A stretch of 20,766 bases of DNA from Apostichopus californicus (taxonomy: Eukaryota; Echinodermata; Holothuroidea; Aspidochirotida; Stichopodidae): NCBI GenBank assembly GCA_020650975.1, contig JAIPMN010208604.1:1-20766 (forward strand). Reading direction: 5' to 3'. Under the pieces are notes generated by a model. It was not told the DNA's origin, did not search any database, and saw only the letters and a program-made list of their open reading frames with translations. Positions 1-11,400 of the stretch are shown here, one piece after another. Every line of letters begins with the position of its first letter. Within the stretch, counting starts at the first letter, position 1. Position numbers and translations under genes: made by a program.

Positions 1-535
1 ATATAATACTAATACCAGCTAAAGAGCTCGAAGTTTGTATAACACCGTTAACTATTCCATGATATGTGTAGCAGGGAGTAGTTAAGGTGTGTCCCTTCTC
101 TTACCTCGATTTCATTTTTACAATCTCTTAGCTAGGATCAAAGACAGACATTGCATCTGAAGTTAGTGATCACTTACTGAAAAACCAACGTCCATGAATG
201 ATTTATCTCTCATTTTATTGATCTAATTTTACCTAAGGTATAGCATAATGTTATAGTGTTGGAACATATCAATAGATTGCCGACCAAACTTCCAAACAAG
301 TCTTGAAAAGGTATCAACGCTCTTTGAAAACGTTAAAGTGGTAAGTCAATTCCTGCATTGAAGCATGGGTTTATACTTGTGTGTGTTTGTGATTAAGATC
401 ATTATAAAGATTGTTAGGATAGTTTATTAAGATTATTAATTTCAATTAGCGTCAATTCGATTATTTCATCATTGTAGATGTTATTATTAACTTTTCCTTT
501 TCTATTCTTAAGTTTTTCTCTCTTTTTTCTTTTTT

Positions 536-583
536 GGGAGTCTCCTACTTTGTTAAGCCTTGCAGGCTTTATAGGAGACTTCC
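536..583. repeat. Nested imperfect palindrome, about 48 bp
   Basis: The outer arms GTCTCCTA (540-547) and TAGGAGAC (572-579) and the inner arms AAGCCT (555-560) and AGGCTT (564-569) are perfect reverse complements around a TGC loop. Flanking GGGA/TCCC extends the pairing. It could be a fold-back remnant or an excised element's footprint. Confidence 0.75.
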
Positions 584-589
584 CTTCAC

Positions 590-639
590 ACTATTAATTG
601 TGATGAAACAAATAACTATTAATTGTGATGAAACAAATA
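590..639. repeat. 25-bp perfect tandem duplication
   Basis: ACTATTAATTGTGATGAAAC plus AAATA occurs twice in succession, at 590-614 and 615-639. It begins just after the nested palindrome. Confidence 0.9.
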
Positions 640-2102
640 AATATACAAATAAAATATACGAAGCACCTTAAGTCATGGTTCTCTATGCAAGTGCAATACT
701 TACTGAAACGTCAACATATGCAAACCAAACTGTCAACTAACGTTATATCTACTTTCTTTCTCATTCTGTAGGAAGAACAAGTTCTAACATGCAGAGAATC
801 TGACTGCTACACGTCTTTGAACACATTGTAAATTAGCCGTGGTGATATCTGTTTCACTTAGGTGACGGATATTTTTCAAGGTTTAGAAATAGGAAAAAAT
901 AAACAGTCATGTCATATAACTGAATTGAATTCTTCGAGAGGAATTGAATTCGTTGAAAAGAATTAGCCGCTTTGAAGTAATGATTTGCTTATTTAGTAAA
1001 GTTCATTAAAGTGTTAAATAACCACTGTAAGCATCATTGAAAGACAACTCGTATTTAAAAATTGCATTGGATGACAAGTTCGTTTTTTATATAGTATCAT
1101 CGCCTTCCCGGTAGCCAAATTGATTAATGTAAATAATTTTACCAGCCGGAATCAATTGCTAACTGAGACGTAGAAGAAAATGAATTATTTCATTTAAAGT
1201 TTGCATGTGATTTACCAAATCTTTAGTCATAAAACATTAGTACAATCAAGACATTCAAACAGCAACGCAGACTGATGACAATGTAGATAAACCTTTCGAG
1301 CAAAATGTTATCGTTATTCTTTATTGCATAATGTACAAAAACTTATTTTTCACGTTCTACCTTACTACCCACAATCATGTGAGAATATTAACTTTCCCTG
1401 TGTCTAACTCAATAGTAATTGTACATAAACAACATAGCCTAATTGCAAATTGCATTAAGTGTGCTATCCTTTCAATCATAGAGTATAACTTTCGGTTGGT
1501 TTGCTTCACTTTGGAGCGAATTGACTTTCAAGAAAGAAATATTATTATTGTATCTTTATCATTATAGTGAAAGGAATAGTATGTGTGTTACTTAAAAAAA
1601 GAATATCATGTTTTTCAAGATTTAATTGACGAAACCACTACTGCTGCAACCTAAAAGGTCATTAACTTATAAGGAAGTAACTTTTGTTAAGTTTACTTAA
1701 TATTTAGCTTAGTAATTCAGGCAACCTTATTTAAAGAAAATGACAATTATTAAGAAGACATCTATACAATAACGTGGAAGTTAATGCCAGATTCTGAATA
1801 TTGCTCTCAAGGGACTCATACGGTTCAGGAAATCGATGCGTCTTAGTTCATCAATGGCAACGATAGTCATTATTAATCATTGTTTTAAACAAACTTTCTC
1901 TTCCATTCTCTTCCATTGATTACAGAGTGATGCAATTATACGTGATTAGGCGAGTTTAACGATTCTATTCTAATCACACTGTATCTTAAGCAAGAAACAT
2001 CGGAACATGAATAAGAAGTATACAAGACACCCAGAGGAATAGCTACTTTGTCATCAGGTGCTAGCCATGAAACAAAACAATACTTGACACTAAATTTGAC
2101 AA

Positions 2103-2348
2103 TGTATGTATGTATGTATGTATATTAGATCCTCCTGCAAGCAGGAACTCGCGAAGAAGTCTCATTGGCTTGTCAAAGCCGCAAGCTGACCGAAGTCAGT
2201 CTCTTACATTCATATTTAACGTCCATGATTATGAAATGTTAATTGTCAACAACTCTGTAACTGGACGACATACATTAATCTGGGAGTGACTCGAACCGGG
2301 GACCTTATGATTGAAAGGCACCGGCGTTAACCACTGAGCTAACACTCC
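2103..2348 (-). mobile_element. tRNA-derived SINE-like element with TATG-repeat tail
   Basis: Read on the minus strand, 2348-2283 looks like a tRNA gene. GGAGTG at the 5' end pairs with CACTCC at the 3' end, an A box TTAGCTCAGTGG follows the first arm, and a B box GGTTCGAGTC lies at 2297-2288. The body continues for about 150 bp, including a small CCTGC-AA-GCAGG hairpin at 2134-2145, and ends in a (CATA)n/(TATG)n microsatellite at 2124-2103, as SINE tails often do. The anticodon arm is irregular, so this is not a functional tRNA gene. Transcription, if any, would be by RNA polymerase III. Confidence 0.8.
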
Positions 2349-2368
2349 AAATGGAGCTAACACTCCAA
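2336..2368. repeat. Short tandem duplication of the SINE head
   Basis: GAGCTAACACTCCAA occurs at 2336-2350 and again at 2354-2368, so the first bases of the tRNA-like region are repeated just outside the element. This could be replication slippage or a template jump at the 5' end of the insertion. Confidence 0.85.
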
Positions 2369-4627
2369 TGTCATTGCGATTACAGCTTGGTAATGTAATT
2401 CGTTGCTTACTTGTGTGGATATGATTTAGTATGTTAACATTTTGTGGCATACATTTATTTGATACAATGGGCTATGGACAAATAACAATCCACAAACTGT
2501 TAACAAGGCGTTCCATACATATACATCATGTTTGACATATTTATATTATAAATCCAAAACAATGATGTGTGGATTTATACTAAATAAAACATTCTTGATA
2601 AATATTAATGTCAGCCATCTAAAAGGAATATATAGTGGAACACAATGTTAATTAAATCATACAATTTGTAACATTTCACTTCGTTATTTGAGTTAAACCG
2701 TCTTATTCTGTCATCTCCATACACTAATAACAGTAAATGTAATAACTGTTATCTGAAAAACACCTCTATCTTGCGTTAGCATTCTATCTTGAAAGAGAAA
2801 CACGACACTCATGTCATTAACACCAGACGTAGTTTTAAATATTCTTTTCTTTAAACTTCAAAATACAGCCACAAAAAATGTCTATGGTAGGGTAGCGATT
2901 GCCGTTGGTGATGTGTACAAGGAAAGAACTTTGAAGGTATTTGACTAGTATATAGTATTTGACTATATAGTGCTGAAGATACACAGGCATGTCTGTGTCT
3001 GTGTCTGTTTTATCACTATTGTATTACAATGTATATGAGTAGTTCAATGGTTTCACTTTGTCCCTAAGTATGCACTGTTAGATATTGAAGTACATACTAA
3101 TTTCAGTTTATAGTTTACATTGACGTGATAAACTGATCTCAATGTCTTGTCCAGGTATTGTTAAGGTATTTGCTTCAAGTATCTCCCTGTATGATATGAA
3201 CTTTAAACTAAGGCTAAACTTAGCTTTTTTAACTGTGAATCACGTGTTTCTTCATAACTGGTTATTTGTCAAATATGTACCTTTTTTGTAGATATGACTG
3301 GTATGCACCAACGTTTTAAAGATAATCAGAAGTGGATGAGTTATTATGTGTCAGTCTATTCTAAGATAGGATTTTATCATCTACCAAAATCATTGCAATG
3401 AAATGAAATATATCAACATGAGTTATACGAAGAAATACAAGTCCAACACTATAAATATCTATTTCATATCGATGAATTATACTACATATGGAGGTTCAAT
3501 ATGATATGTATTATCGTATCTACCCAGGGTCATAGCCTCATGGCTTTTGCTAGAATAAAGCATGGAAATGAAGTGAAACTAACTAACGAGTAATACGTTC
3601 GTTCGGTACCATCAACCAATGTATTCCTTTGCTTAAACAATCCAATTGCACTTGACGATACCTCGTGCTCTTCAAGGGTCATTGATGTCTAACTTCCTTG
3701 TTTCGTATTCAAGTTGATAAATGTCATAAAACGATAAATCAGGTTTCAATAGTAATATTCCATTCTATTGCACATTATAACCTTGGTGTCATAATTGACA
3801 TGTTTTTCTTCCTTTTTTTTTATTCTCTTCTTTTTTATGGGCGAAAATGAAACCAAACTGACCTCGATGTCCCCAACTTCTAGCACTCTGGCACTTTAGG
3901 GTCACAACTTAACTCGCAACATTACTCTGGAAAAGCCCAATGGATTCGAAATGTAGACAGTTTTTTACGATTCATGTTGTGAAAATGTTGTAGCCTAACA
4001 TCAAGAAAATATGTTGAGGGAAAATGTATCAAAATGAGGTTAAGGTGATGTTAGCATAGCAACGTAAGCAACAGGTTACATCTTTTTTATTGTGATTTAT
4101 AGCCTCACAGACCAACTTGGCATGAAAACTAATCTAGTCCATATTCTCACTCCCCCCCCCCCCCTCTCTCTCCCTCATAGCTGCATTGTACGGGGATCAA
4201 TTGTAAAAATAAATAGCTAGATTGTGCCCGTATTTCTGTGGTATTTCCTTAACCCAGCTCTTTCAGTTGCTGAATTCTATTGAGTTGAATATAGTTTTCT
4301 TTCAAAGATCGAACTGTATAATATAAGACTACGCTGCAATGTCATTGTTGACTTCCAGGCAAGCAGCAACAATGCTGAATTTCGTTACATTACAATGTCA
4401 ATGTGTTTCACATCATAGCAGTTTAATTTTTGTGTACACAGTATCTCAGTAATGTAACTATTTTTTTAATGAAGTTTACAAATCCAACCGAATATTACTA
4501 ATATTAAACAGACTGACTTTAATAATCTCTGTAAATTCAGAGAGCGCGACGGGTGTGTAATTCAATCACGGTTGATTTGGAGCGATTTTAAACTCTAAGT
4601 ATTATTTAGACCCAATAATCCACAGGT
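2369..4627. other. AT-rich intergenic DNA
   Basis: No supported gene in about 2.2 kb. Minor features are a short GTATTTGACTA duplication at about 2938-2972 and a run of 13 C followed by TCTCTC at 4152-4175. No frame of note was found on either strand. Confidence 0.55.
4152..4175. repeat. C13 homopolymer and (TC)n tract
   Basis: Thirteen C residues at 4152-4164 are followed by a TCTCTC-rich tail. It is a slippage-prone simple repeat with no gene attached, and homopolymer length may also be a sequencing artefact. Confidence 0.85.
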
Positions 4628-4860
4628 TGGCGTCGTGGCCAATTTGGTTGGTAGCAATGCCCGTCGGTGTTTACTGGAGGTTGTGTGAATCGCGCCGATC
4701 GGATGACAGGCACTGCATTGTATACCGTAATGCCATTGCCAAGGTGGAATTTTTATAGGGGCCTATAGGATCCCAATTCCGTATCCTCCCTTTGTCCACA
4801 AAAGCATCCGGGAGATTACGTTGAGAGTCCGACCTTCTGGTCAGAGGTGGGCTAACTGTC
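4628..4860 (+). mobile_element. Degenerate tRNA-like SINE candidate
   Basis: GTCGTGGCCAATTTGGTTGG at 4632-4651 looks like a tRNA 5' arm with an A box. GGTTGTGTGAATC at 4679-4691 looks like a B box with a few bases altered or lost, followed by CGCGCCGATCGG, a common continuation of such elements. The next 160 bp are GC-richer than their surroundings. No terminal duplication or A/T-rich tail was identified, so the right end is uncertain. Confidence 0.5.
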
Positions 4861-4881
4861 TTGCAATGGAGGGCTCACGTC

Positions 4882-4910
4882 TATAAGACTGGGTTGATGT
4901 TCAACGTTCA
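4882..4910 (+). promoter_or_regulatory. Candidate TATA box and initiator
   Basis: TATAAGA at 4882-4888 lies 28 bp upstream of the adenine of TCAGTG (4908-4913), near-ideal spacing for a TATA/Inr promoter. An ATG with A at -3 follows nine bases later. The 5' UTR would be unusually short, and the site borders a SINE-like block, so chance is a real alternative. Confidence 0.28.
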
Positions 4911-4918
4911 GTGACACC

Positions 4919-5053
4919 ATGACCCCAGTGAGGCGTATTCTCTTGTTAATTTTGGTTTTGTTTCAAATTGTTATTTGCACTGCCTTCTTCATCATCATGT
5001 CTAGGTTCGATTCCCTTGTTTGTTTTTCTTTTCTTAATCATTTTTCTCGCTAA
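4919..5053 (+). CDS. Short reading frame resembling a type II signal anchor; possible first exon
   Basis: The 44-codon frame starts MTPVRR and continues with about 21 hydrophobic residues (ILLLILVLFQ, IVICTAFFIIM). That is the pattern of a type II membrane anchor as found at the N-terminus of Golgi glycosyltransferases and sulfotransferases. It then reaches a stop at 5051-5053. If it is a first exon, the donor would lie before the stop, but the available GT sites (GTCTAG, GTTCGA, GTTTGT) are weak. No catalytic domain follows in the window. T-rich DNA readily encodes hydrophobic runs, so this may be spurious. Confidence 0.22.
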   Translation: MTPVRRILLLILVLFQIVICTAFFIIMSRFDSLVCFSFLNHFSR

Positions 5054-5942
5054 GTAATCAATTGTTACTTCAGATTTAATTTATTCTATCGCCCGCCACT
5101 TTATACCATCGTTATATCGAACCGTCCGAAGTTAATCCAATATTGTTACTTGGAAAATGGGCTTCAAAATATATACAAATATATTTAAATTGTAATTATA
5201 GTGAATCATATATAGACAATGAGATTGCAGTAAGCATACCACATGACAGTAAGTACATCAAATGACAGTTTAAATACTGTAATGTGGTGAATATCTTGGT
5301 AGAGATGGTATTATCGTTGCCTCTAGGGAAAAAACTAAGGCTATTTCGGAAGCCTAGCTTCAAGAAGATAGACTCAAATAAAGAATTACAACGTTCTGTT
5401 GATTTCATGATGATTTATCCTCTCCGTGACAATTAAAAGTTCAATTAAACGCTGTTAAATTATTTTAAGATACTGATTGAAAACATTTAATTGGATAAAT
5501 TAAATGACCGTGACGATAATCGGGAGTACCGGATAATTCATTTTCCAGAACTAATTTACCTCAGTCTATAAAAACTTGCTCAAAATTTGCAAAGGTTGGG
5601 GTCACACGTGATGAGGCATCTGATCCATGATTGGTTTAATATTACCTACTTTGGAACATCATTAATATATTCACCAAATCTATCAATGAACGAACCAATC
5701 ATGAGTGATAAAGATAGAAAACGGCACGTGGTCCTTATTTTTGGTTATGTTTTTCTTTGTCTGAAGATAAGGGCTCCTAAAACTAGACGTCTGAAAATCA
5801 ACCGAACAATTCTTAATTAATTTCTATATTAGGGGACCGTTTGAATTAACGAGGGGAAACTTAAAGGTGAAACTTGCAAAGGGTACAGACCTTGCAGGAG
5901 TTTCATAGGAACTTAAAGGAGGTATGATATCGATTCATGACA
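5054..5942. other. AT-rich intergenic DNA
   Basis: Only short frames occur (for example 5587-5820 + and 5408-5196 -), and neither resembles a known protein. A GTAAGCATACCACATGACAGTAAG segment near 5229-5252 looks like a stray copy of the repeat found at 5943 onward. Confidence 0.5.
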
Positions 5943-6150
5943 ATACCATATAACATGTGTAAGCATACCATATGACTGTAAGCATACGATATGACTGTAA
6001 GCATACCAAATAACCATAGCCATAGACTGCCACAAGTCCATTTAGCATATAGTTGTAACCATAGGATCCGACTACAAGCAAGCAGTGTCGATATATACAT
6101 GTAAGTATATTAGGCTATGACTGTAAGCATCCTAGATACAACTATAAGCC
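5943..6150. repeat. 19-bp degenerate tandem repeat
   Basis: The unit TGTAAGCATACCATATGAC is repeated about three times at 5957-6015 with few changes. Decaying copies extend to about 6150 (GACTGTAAGCATCC near 6119). A related copy occurs 700 bp upstream near 5229. Confidence 0.75.
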
Positions 6151-6451
6151 ATATTGCATGAATATAAAAGCTATACAGTATGATAACACCCCGTGTGATA
6201 TGGCTGAAAACAGAAGAAATCTTGAAATAATAATAATTAATAATGAATTACCTTTATACTCTAGTTCAAATGTTGTTTTTTGTATTTACAATAATCAAGA
6301 AGGATGGTTGAAATCCGACGGTAAGCAAATATGACTCTCACTACCCAACGCGATGAAGACCACACAGGCTGAGACCCTCCAAACGACAATTCAGTTCAGG
6401 AAATATATTCACAAATAAATGGAGGGTGCAGGTTCTACTGCATTTCGAAGT
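6151..6451. other. Intergenic DNA
   Basis: AT-rich in its left half and more mixed from about 6300. I see no gene or repeat in it. Confidence 0.5.
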
Positions 6452-6478
6452 ACTTACACGTTCGATTTTTGTAGCCAT
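6452..6478 (-). other. Possible first coding exon (ATG with nearby consensus donor)
   Basis: On the minus strand, ATGGCTACAAAAATCGAACG (from 6478) runs directly into GTAAGT at 6457-6452. It gives MATKIER and leaves in phase 0. About 60 bp upstream is locally richer in CpG, as a promoter might be. With only seven codons and no downstream exon found, this is weak. Confidence 0.15.
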
Positions 6479-8264
6479 TTTGTTGCATAGACACGATATG
6501 CCGCTGTTCCACCGTGAGGTTTGGATCCACCTAGCTTAAGCTTTGGCTGACTTGTGGTCGTCTAGTTTTCTTTTTGAAGACCAGCATTCATTTATTTGTC
6601 CGACTATATTCAGTTAAATTACCCCATGCATCAATATAATAATCTGTAAACATTATCATTGCAGTCTTCAATTAGATGTAATGTTGTGTCTTGATTGAGT
6701 ATTTTACGTCACTTTATCCCATCCTGGTGCATATCAATGTGATCACCATAGATTATATAATCATCATGGATAATATAAAACCGCTTAAGCATTCCTTGGT
6801 AATGTTTTTTTGGGTACATGCACTAGATGCATTCATTGGGTTTACACCCACGTTGATGGAATATTAGCGGTATTTGAAGGCCGTATGTAGTTGTCATTCC
6901 TTGTGATGCCTTCAAATGTAAACATGACAATGGTAGTTACAGCATTATACCCAGGTGCTCTTTAAACACACTACATACGTAGATGAATGGATGGATAATG
7001 TTGATGGATTTCATTATAATTATATAATATATAAATAGATGAAAAGATTGATAAGGTTAATGGATTTCAGGATTAACATATATATATTATGGATAAACTG
7101 AGAAAGTTTTATATAGTTTTCTTTTCCTTTTTCTGTTCTGGGTATAGTTCTCGTCTTCAATGGTATGCTCCCAAAGCAATCTTCAATCATGAAAACCAGT
7201 GACGTCTGGTCGTATGAGCTTTTTGTCTTGGAGGTCTTTTCGTTAGGCAAGTTCATTTTTAGCAGAGCTATTGAGTCCAGACTGGCGACCTATGTGGTCG
7301 ACCTTGGTCTAATATTGCTTTAAATTGAGCATTTTCCTGCACCTGAGTTTGTATGATGTGGAAATACAACAAGTATTGTAAACATGCATATACACCCACA
7401 ATTCGTTTATTTTGTTATAAATATACGAATGCACGTGTCTAAACCTAATAAAGAAGTTACGAACCCATTATATAGTTATAATAAACGGTTAATCAACAGT
7501 TATAGTAATTACCAAAATAATATACATAGTTTGAATTATTTTAATTTAATAAATTAATCTATTTGATCTCTAAGTGATTACATAAATGAGTTACTCCAAC
7601 GCAGTACTGAATTACTCATTAACTATAAACGGTCTTTATATTATTAACTTAGTTCTGTAGTTAATTCTATCTCTAGGGAAACTCCTTTTAAAAACTAAAA
7701 TGTGGAAGGCATTAAATCAGCAATTCATATACAGCCGGTTCTTTCACAAACCAAATGTGGATAATAGTCGTTTGATAGTGTGACCAAATTCATAGTATAG
7801 GATATATATCGACAATGCAATGCTCCTAAATTGTTATTCGTTTATTGTCCAATCACTGATTATTGCAGATATTCCTTCATTAGGAACTGTCTCCGCATAG
7901 ATCCAGAAAGTCGAATTAAGTTTCATAATCTACATGACTCTTTGGAGCAGTTTATTAAAGGAAGTATACAGGTATTTAGGAATATATTCTTTTTGTAGAA
8001 AAAATTGTAAATGGGACACAATTCTAAACTGCAATATTATAACTAAATTCAAGTTAATTTAAGTTAAGTTGTGTAACGCATTTATATTAAAACACTATAA
8101 AAGTCGATAAGGCTCGAAATAGTCTTGCGATGCACTGAATCGTCGCCAACAGTTTGGTTGCTGCAAATTGTTAAGTTTCTTGCAAGATGTATGGCAATTC
8201 CTGTCACATCGATTCATGGTAGAATGTTAATCACTTCAGTGTGAGATATGAAGAAATGGTGTTA
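6479..8264. other. Intergenic DNA downstream of the receptor gene
   Basis: Strongly AT-rich, with short ATATA-type tracts (for example 7018-7036) and random short frames such as 7256-7020 (-). If exon 9 is really a microexon, additional receptor exons would have to lie here. I did not find any with good splice sites. Confidence 0.5.
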
Positions 8265-8420
8265 TTATTTGGAAATGATTGCTTTATTGTTTCTTTTCCT
8301 GTTGAAGGACCCGATATGGTTCACCAGTAACCCGTTATCGAGATGGGGGCATTACACATCACTCCATATATTTAGACAGGTCTTCTTGCAATCATTTACC
8401 TAACAGCTGCAAGAAGGGTC
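8265..8420 (-). CDS. Exon 9: probable terminal exon with stop codon and 3' UTR
   Basis: The acceptor is strong (GATTTCTTTTATCTTTCAG, AG at 8422-8421). In the required phase 1 it adds only nine residues (GPFLQLLGK), then TGA at 8394-8392. An AATAAA lies 104 nt further on, at 8288-8283, so the 3' end is placed near 8265. A rival reading is a 21-nt microexon that uses the internal TTAG|GTAAAT as a donor and stays in phase 1, with the gene continuing to the left. I prefer the terminal-exon reading because the poly(A) signal follows so closely and no further exon is visible. Confidence 0.5.
8283..8288 (-). terminator. Poly(A) signal AATAAA for the receptor gene
   Basis: TTTATT on the plus strand reads as AATAAA on the minus strand, and it is the first such hexamer after the proposed stop codon at 8392. 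Cleavage would be expected some 10-30 nt further, near 8265. No strong GU-rich element is visible downstream. AATAAA is common by chance in AT-rich DNA, so support comes mainly from its position. Confidence 0.45.
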
Positions 8421-11400
8421 CTGAAAGATAAAAGAAATCAATCAATATATGCCAACATGCTTTCTCGTGAGTCAATTAGGTCCTTAATTACAGTTTACAA
8501 GAGGTGACACTGTATTCTGTGCTATTAAAAATGACAACTTCGTTTAAGGAGTTCGTTCACCTTTAGGTACCATCATATCAAGTACTGATAAATTTCTATT
8601 ATTTTCCAAAGTTTAAATCAAAACATTGTATGGTCATATGACATTATAAAATATTGTAGTCACAATCAATATCACATCAATATTTTAAATTAATACAGCT
8701 AGATTAGTAGGTATCTCGTGTAAGATTATCCTATTGCAATAACTCCAAGTAACACCTTGTATCACATATGCAATGGCGTTGTTAGTTCAAATGATGTTTC
8801 TGATGCCTCAAACATACGACAAGGATAAGGAAAGATAATCACCGTTCAGTTATATTTGCAGTCCAATTGAATAAGTTGAACACAGCTAAAATATGTAATG
8901 CGCACGCTTCTAACCCATTTAAATAAACGAAGGAATGTAAACATTAACTATTCTAAAAATAAAAATAAATCAATAAAACCAAAAACACTCTTTTTGTACA
9001 TATAAGGTTACCTTTATGACATCATTCTTCTCTGATTCGTGTTGGGTGTAGAATACCATATAAAAAGGCTACCTACATACTTACCCTCTTGTATGTGTAT
9101 GGCTGGTTTCCTCCAAGTCCCGCTTCCGAGGTCCAAAATTTGGTCGTTTCTGCTGCCGCTTCCGTTAGCATTATATGCAACTGAAAGACAACATCGATCA
9201 ACAAGTTCACATTTGATATCACTTATAAGCCTAGCTTTTCCATTTTTCAAAGTCGGTAAATGTAGCATCTACAGTCATCATATTAATTCTAGTAACTACT
9301 GTTTGACAATAACTTAAGATTGTTGGAAATACATCATATGTTACCTGTACAATGTTTCATATCAATTTGTTTTACTATAGGAAATTGTGTTTTTATATTT
9401 CCATCTTATATGTCAATAACACGTCACGCTTTTATGTGTTTACAGTATGAACTGCTCTAGCAGCCTAATTGGTCGTACGGATGTGTCTTAACCACCGGTG
9501 AACTTTCACGCTCAACGCGCTTCCATACATATGTACGTACATCAGTAATGTGCATATTGGCCACAGTATACAAAGGCAAATATTCACATTACATACATTC
9601 TCCAAATATGACATCAGATATGGTGGCCTGATATTATAAACCTTGCGCCCAATGGGATGTCTAAGTCACTCTTTGAATCTTAGACAAAATGGACAAAACG
9701 AAACATTGTCTTTCAATTGTAGAAGTAACATATCCAATGCATAATGAAATGACTTTACATGCTGGTTGAGGAATAACGACGCCTTCATTGTTCGCATACA
9801 CGCACAGTGTATGCACATATTGTACGCTATAACGTGCCTCGTGTAAAATTAAATTCTTCATCGAGAAAATCACCCAGATCCCTATGATCTTTCAGTAGGT
9901 TAAATCTGCAACTAGATTTTATTTTAAAGATAATATTAAGACAGCAACATGAAAACGAAATTTATTTATTACAAATGTTATAAGTAATAGTGCGCGATGG
10001 ACAGCTTTTAAGTCTTGTCTTTGGTATTTTCCTGAAATGAGACTTCGTACTCAGCTGGTAAGAAAACGAATCGCGCCAATTATCATAAAACTTATGAAGT
10101 TGTCAATATGAGTCTATATAAACAAGCCTGAAACATGATGGACAATCTTTATCTAGTGGCTGTGTGGAAAGTGATTAAGAAGTCGTTTTTTTTAATGATA
10201 TATTCGGACGAACAAATCCCATGTTATTGACAAATAAAATTAGAATTTTGACATGAAATGATTAACTCGCAATTGAACTTGTTGATGATTAAATCAGTTA
10301 AACTCCCTTTAAATATAGTCGTCCATTTGAAATGGAAATGTATCCGTTAATCAGGAATTGTTGACACACAATATTGAAGACCACTTACCGTTATGAAAAC
10401 AGGATTAAATTTACGTAACTTTTAAACTTACTTGTGATATTGCATTTGCTTATCCATTCGGACTCAATCTTTGCAGGAACATTGCTTTTCAAAAATCTGC
10501 AAAAATGAATAATTAATAGCACAAAGAAAGAAACGGTTGGTTGAAAGTTAGGAATACCTAGCAAATTACAAAATAATATTAAAGTTAGTCATACTATGTA
10601 GCCACTAAGTAAGGCACAAGTTTTCTTCAAAAAATTCATTGTGTTTGGCTGTTAGTTGTTGTAAATAAATTCTTCTGTCACAACCAAAACTGAAGGAAGA
10701 CTAATGATAAAGATATTTTATCTTACCTGATCCGATTGTTGACATTTGTGTTCATCGCCCACAAAATAATGTTCACGACCGTAAGACTACTTTCTTCTTT
10801 ATTGACGTAGGAGATATTACGCAATTCAACGGTGTCGACTTTAGGCAACGTCAGTGACAGCAGGAAATCCAATGGGCACTCTGAACCGATAGATATTGAG
10901 TCAAAGTGTAGCTGCAAAAATAAAAATAATACAAATTTTAATTAAACGTCGACCAACTCATAATGGAATAACTCACATGAAAATTGTTAAATATACTATA
11001 TCTGACGTATTCCTCTCACGACATGGTATTAATAAGTGTAATTGGTTTGCAATACAATGTGTGTCTATGTGTGTGTTATTCACAACTTCATCATATATGC
11101 ACTGATCGATAACCGGTTTCTATGTACATGAAAGCATAGCTGAAAAAGAAATGAGATTAGTCGTCAGTTTAACTATTCTCTGCATGCAAGATTTACAATT
11201 ACAGAGATGTTCAATAAAATCAACAGCTTACTTATTCCAGTAAAACTAAAACCAACTTTTGCTAAAAACTCTACAATGCTTAAAAAGGTATAGGCAAATA
11301 TGTATTTGAAAGCTAAATACTTTCTTCGATTACTATAAGAATTACTCCTTCCGCAAGATTTTCAAATAGCTCAGATGGGGAGAGAAGGTCGTTTGAATAT

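Larger units (their letters stand above)
1..2102. other. Left-edge intergenic DNA
   Basis: AT-rich sequence without a supported gene. The longest frame, 78 codons at 1331-1567 (+), resembles nothing I know. The only structures are an imperfect palindrome at 536-583 and a 25-bp tandem duplication at 590-639. Confidence 0.6.

Noticed and set aside
2283-2348. Functional tRNA gene
   Set aside because: The A and B boxes and an acceptor-like stem are present, but the anticodon arm is irregular and a SINE-like body and microsatellite tail follow. It is a tRNA-derived element, not a tRNA gene.
2229-2450. 73-codon minus-strand frame
   Set aside because: It runs through the tRNA-like head of the SINE element, so its protein-like appearance comes from the repeat.
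5587-5820. 77-codon plus-strand frame with a hydrophobic segment
   Set aside because: It has no recognisable domain, no codon or composition difference from its AT-rich flanks, and no clear splice or promoter signals. It is probably random.
9039-9317. 92-codon plus-strand frame
   Set aside because: It is antisense to exon 8 of the receptor gene, which has good splice sites and matching phases. It is best explained as a shadow.
9459-9530. Third tRNA-like SINE head
   Set aside because: Only an A-box-like word is visible. No B box or tail follows, so there is not enough support.
11232-11280. Extra exon in intron 5 with donor GTAAGC
   Set aside because: In the phase required between exons 5 and 6 the candidate meets a stop codon just before the donor.
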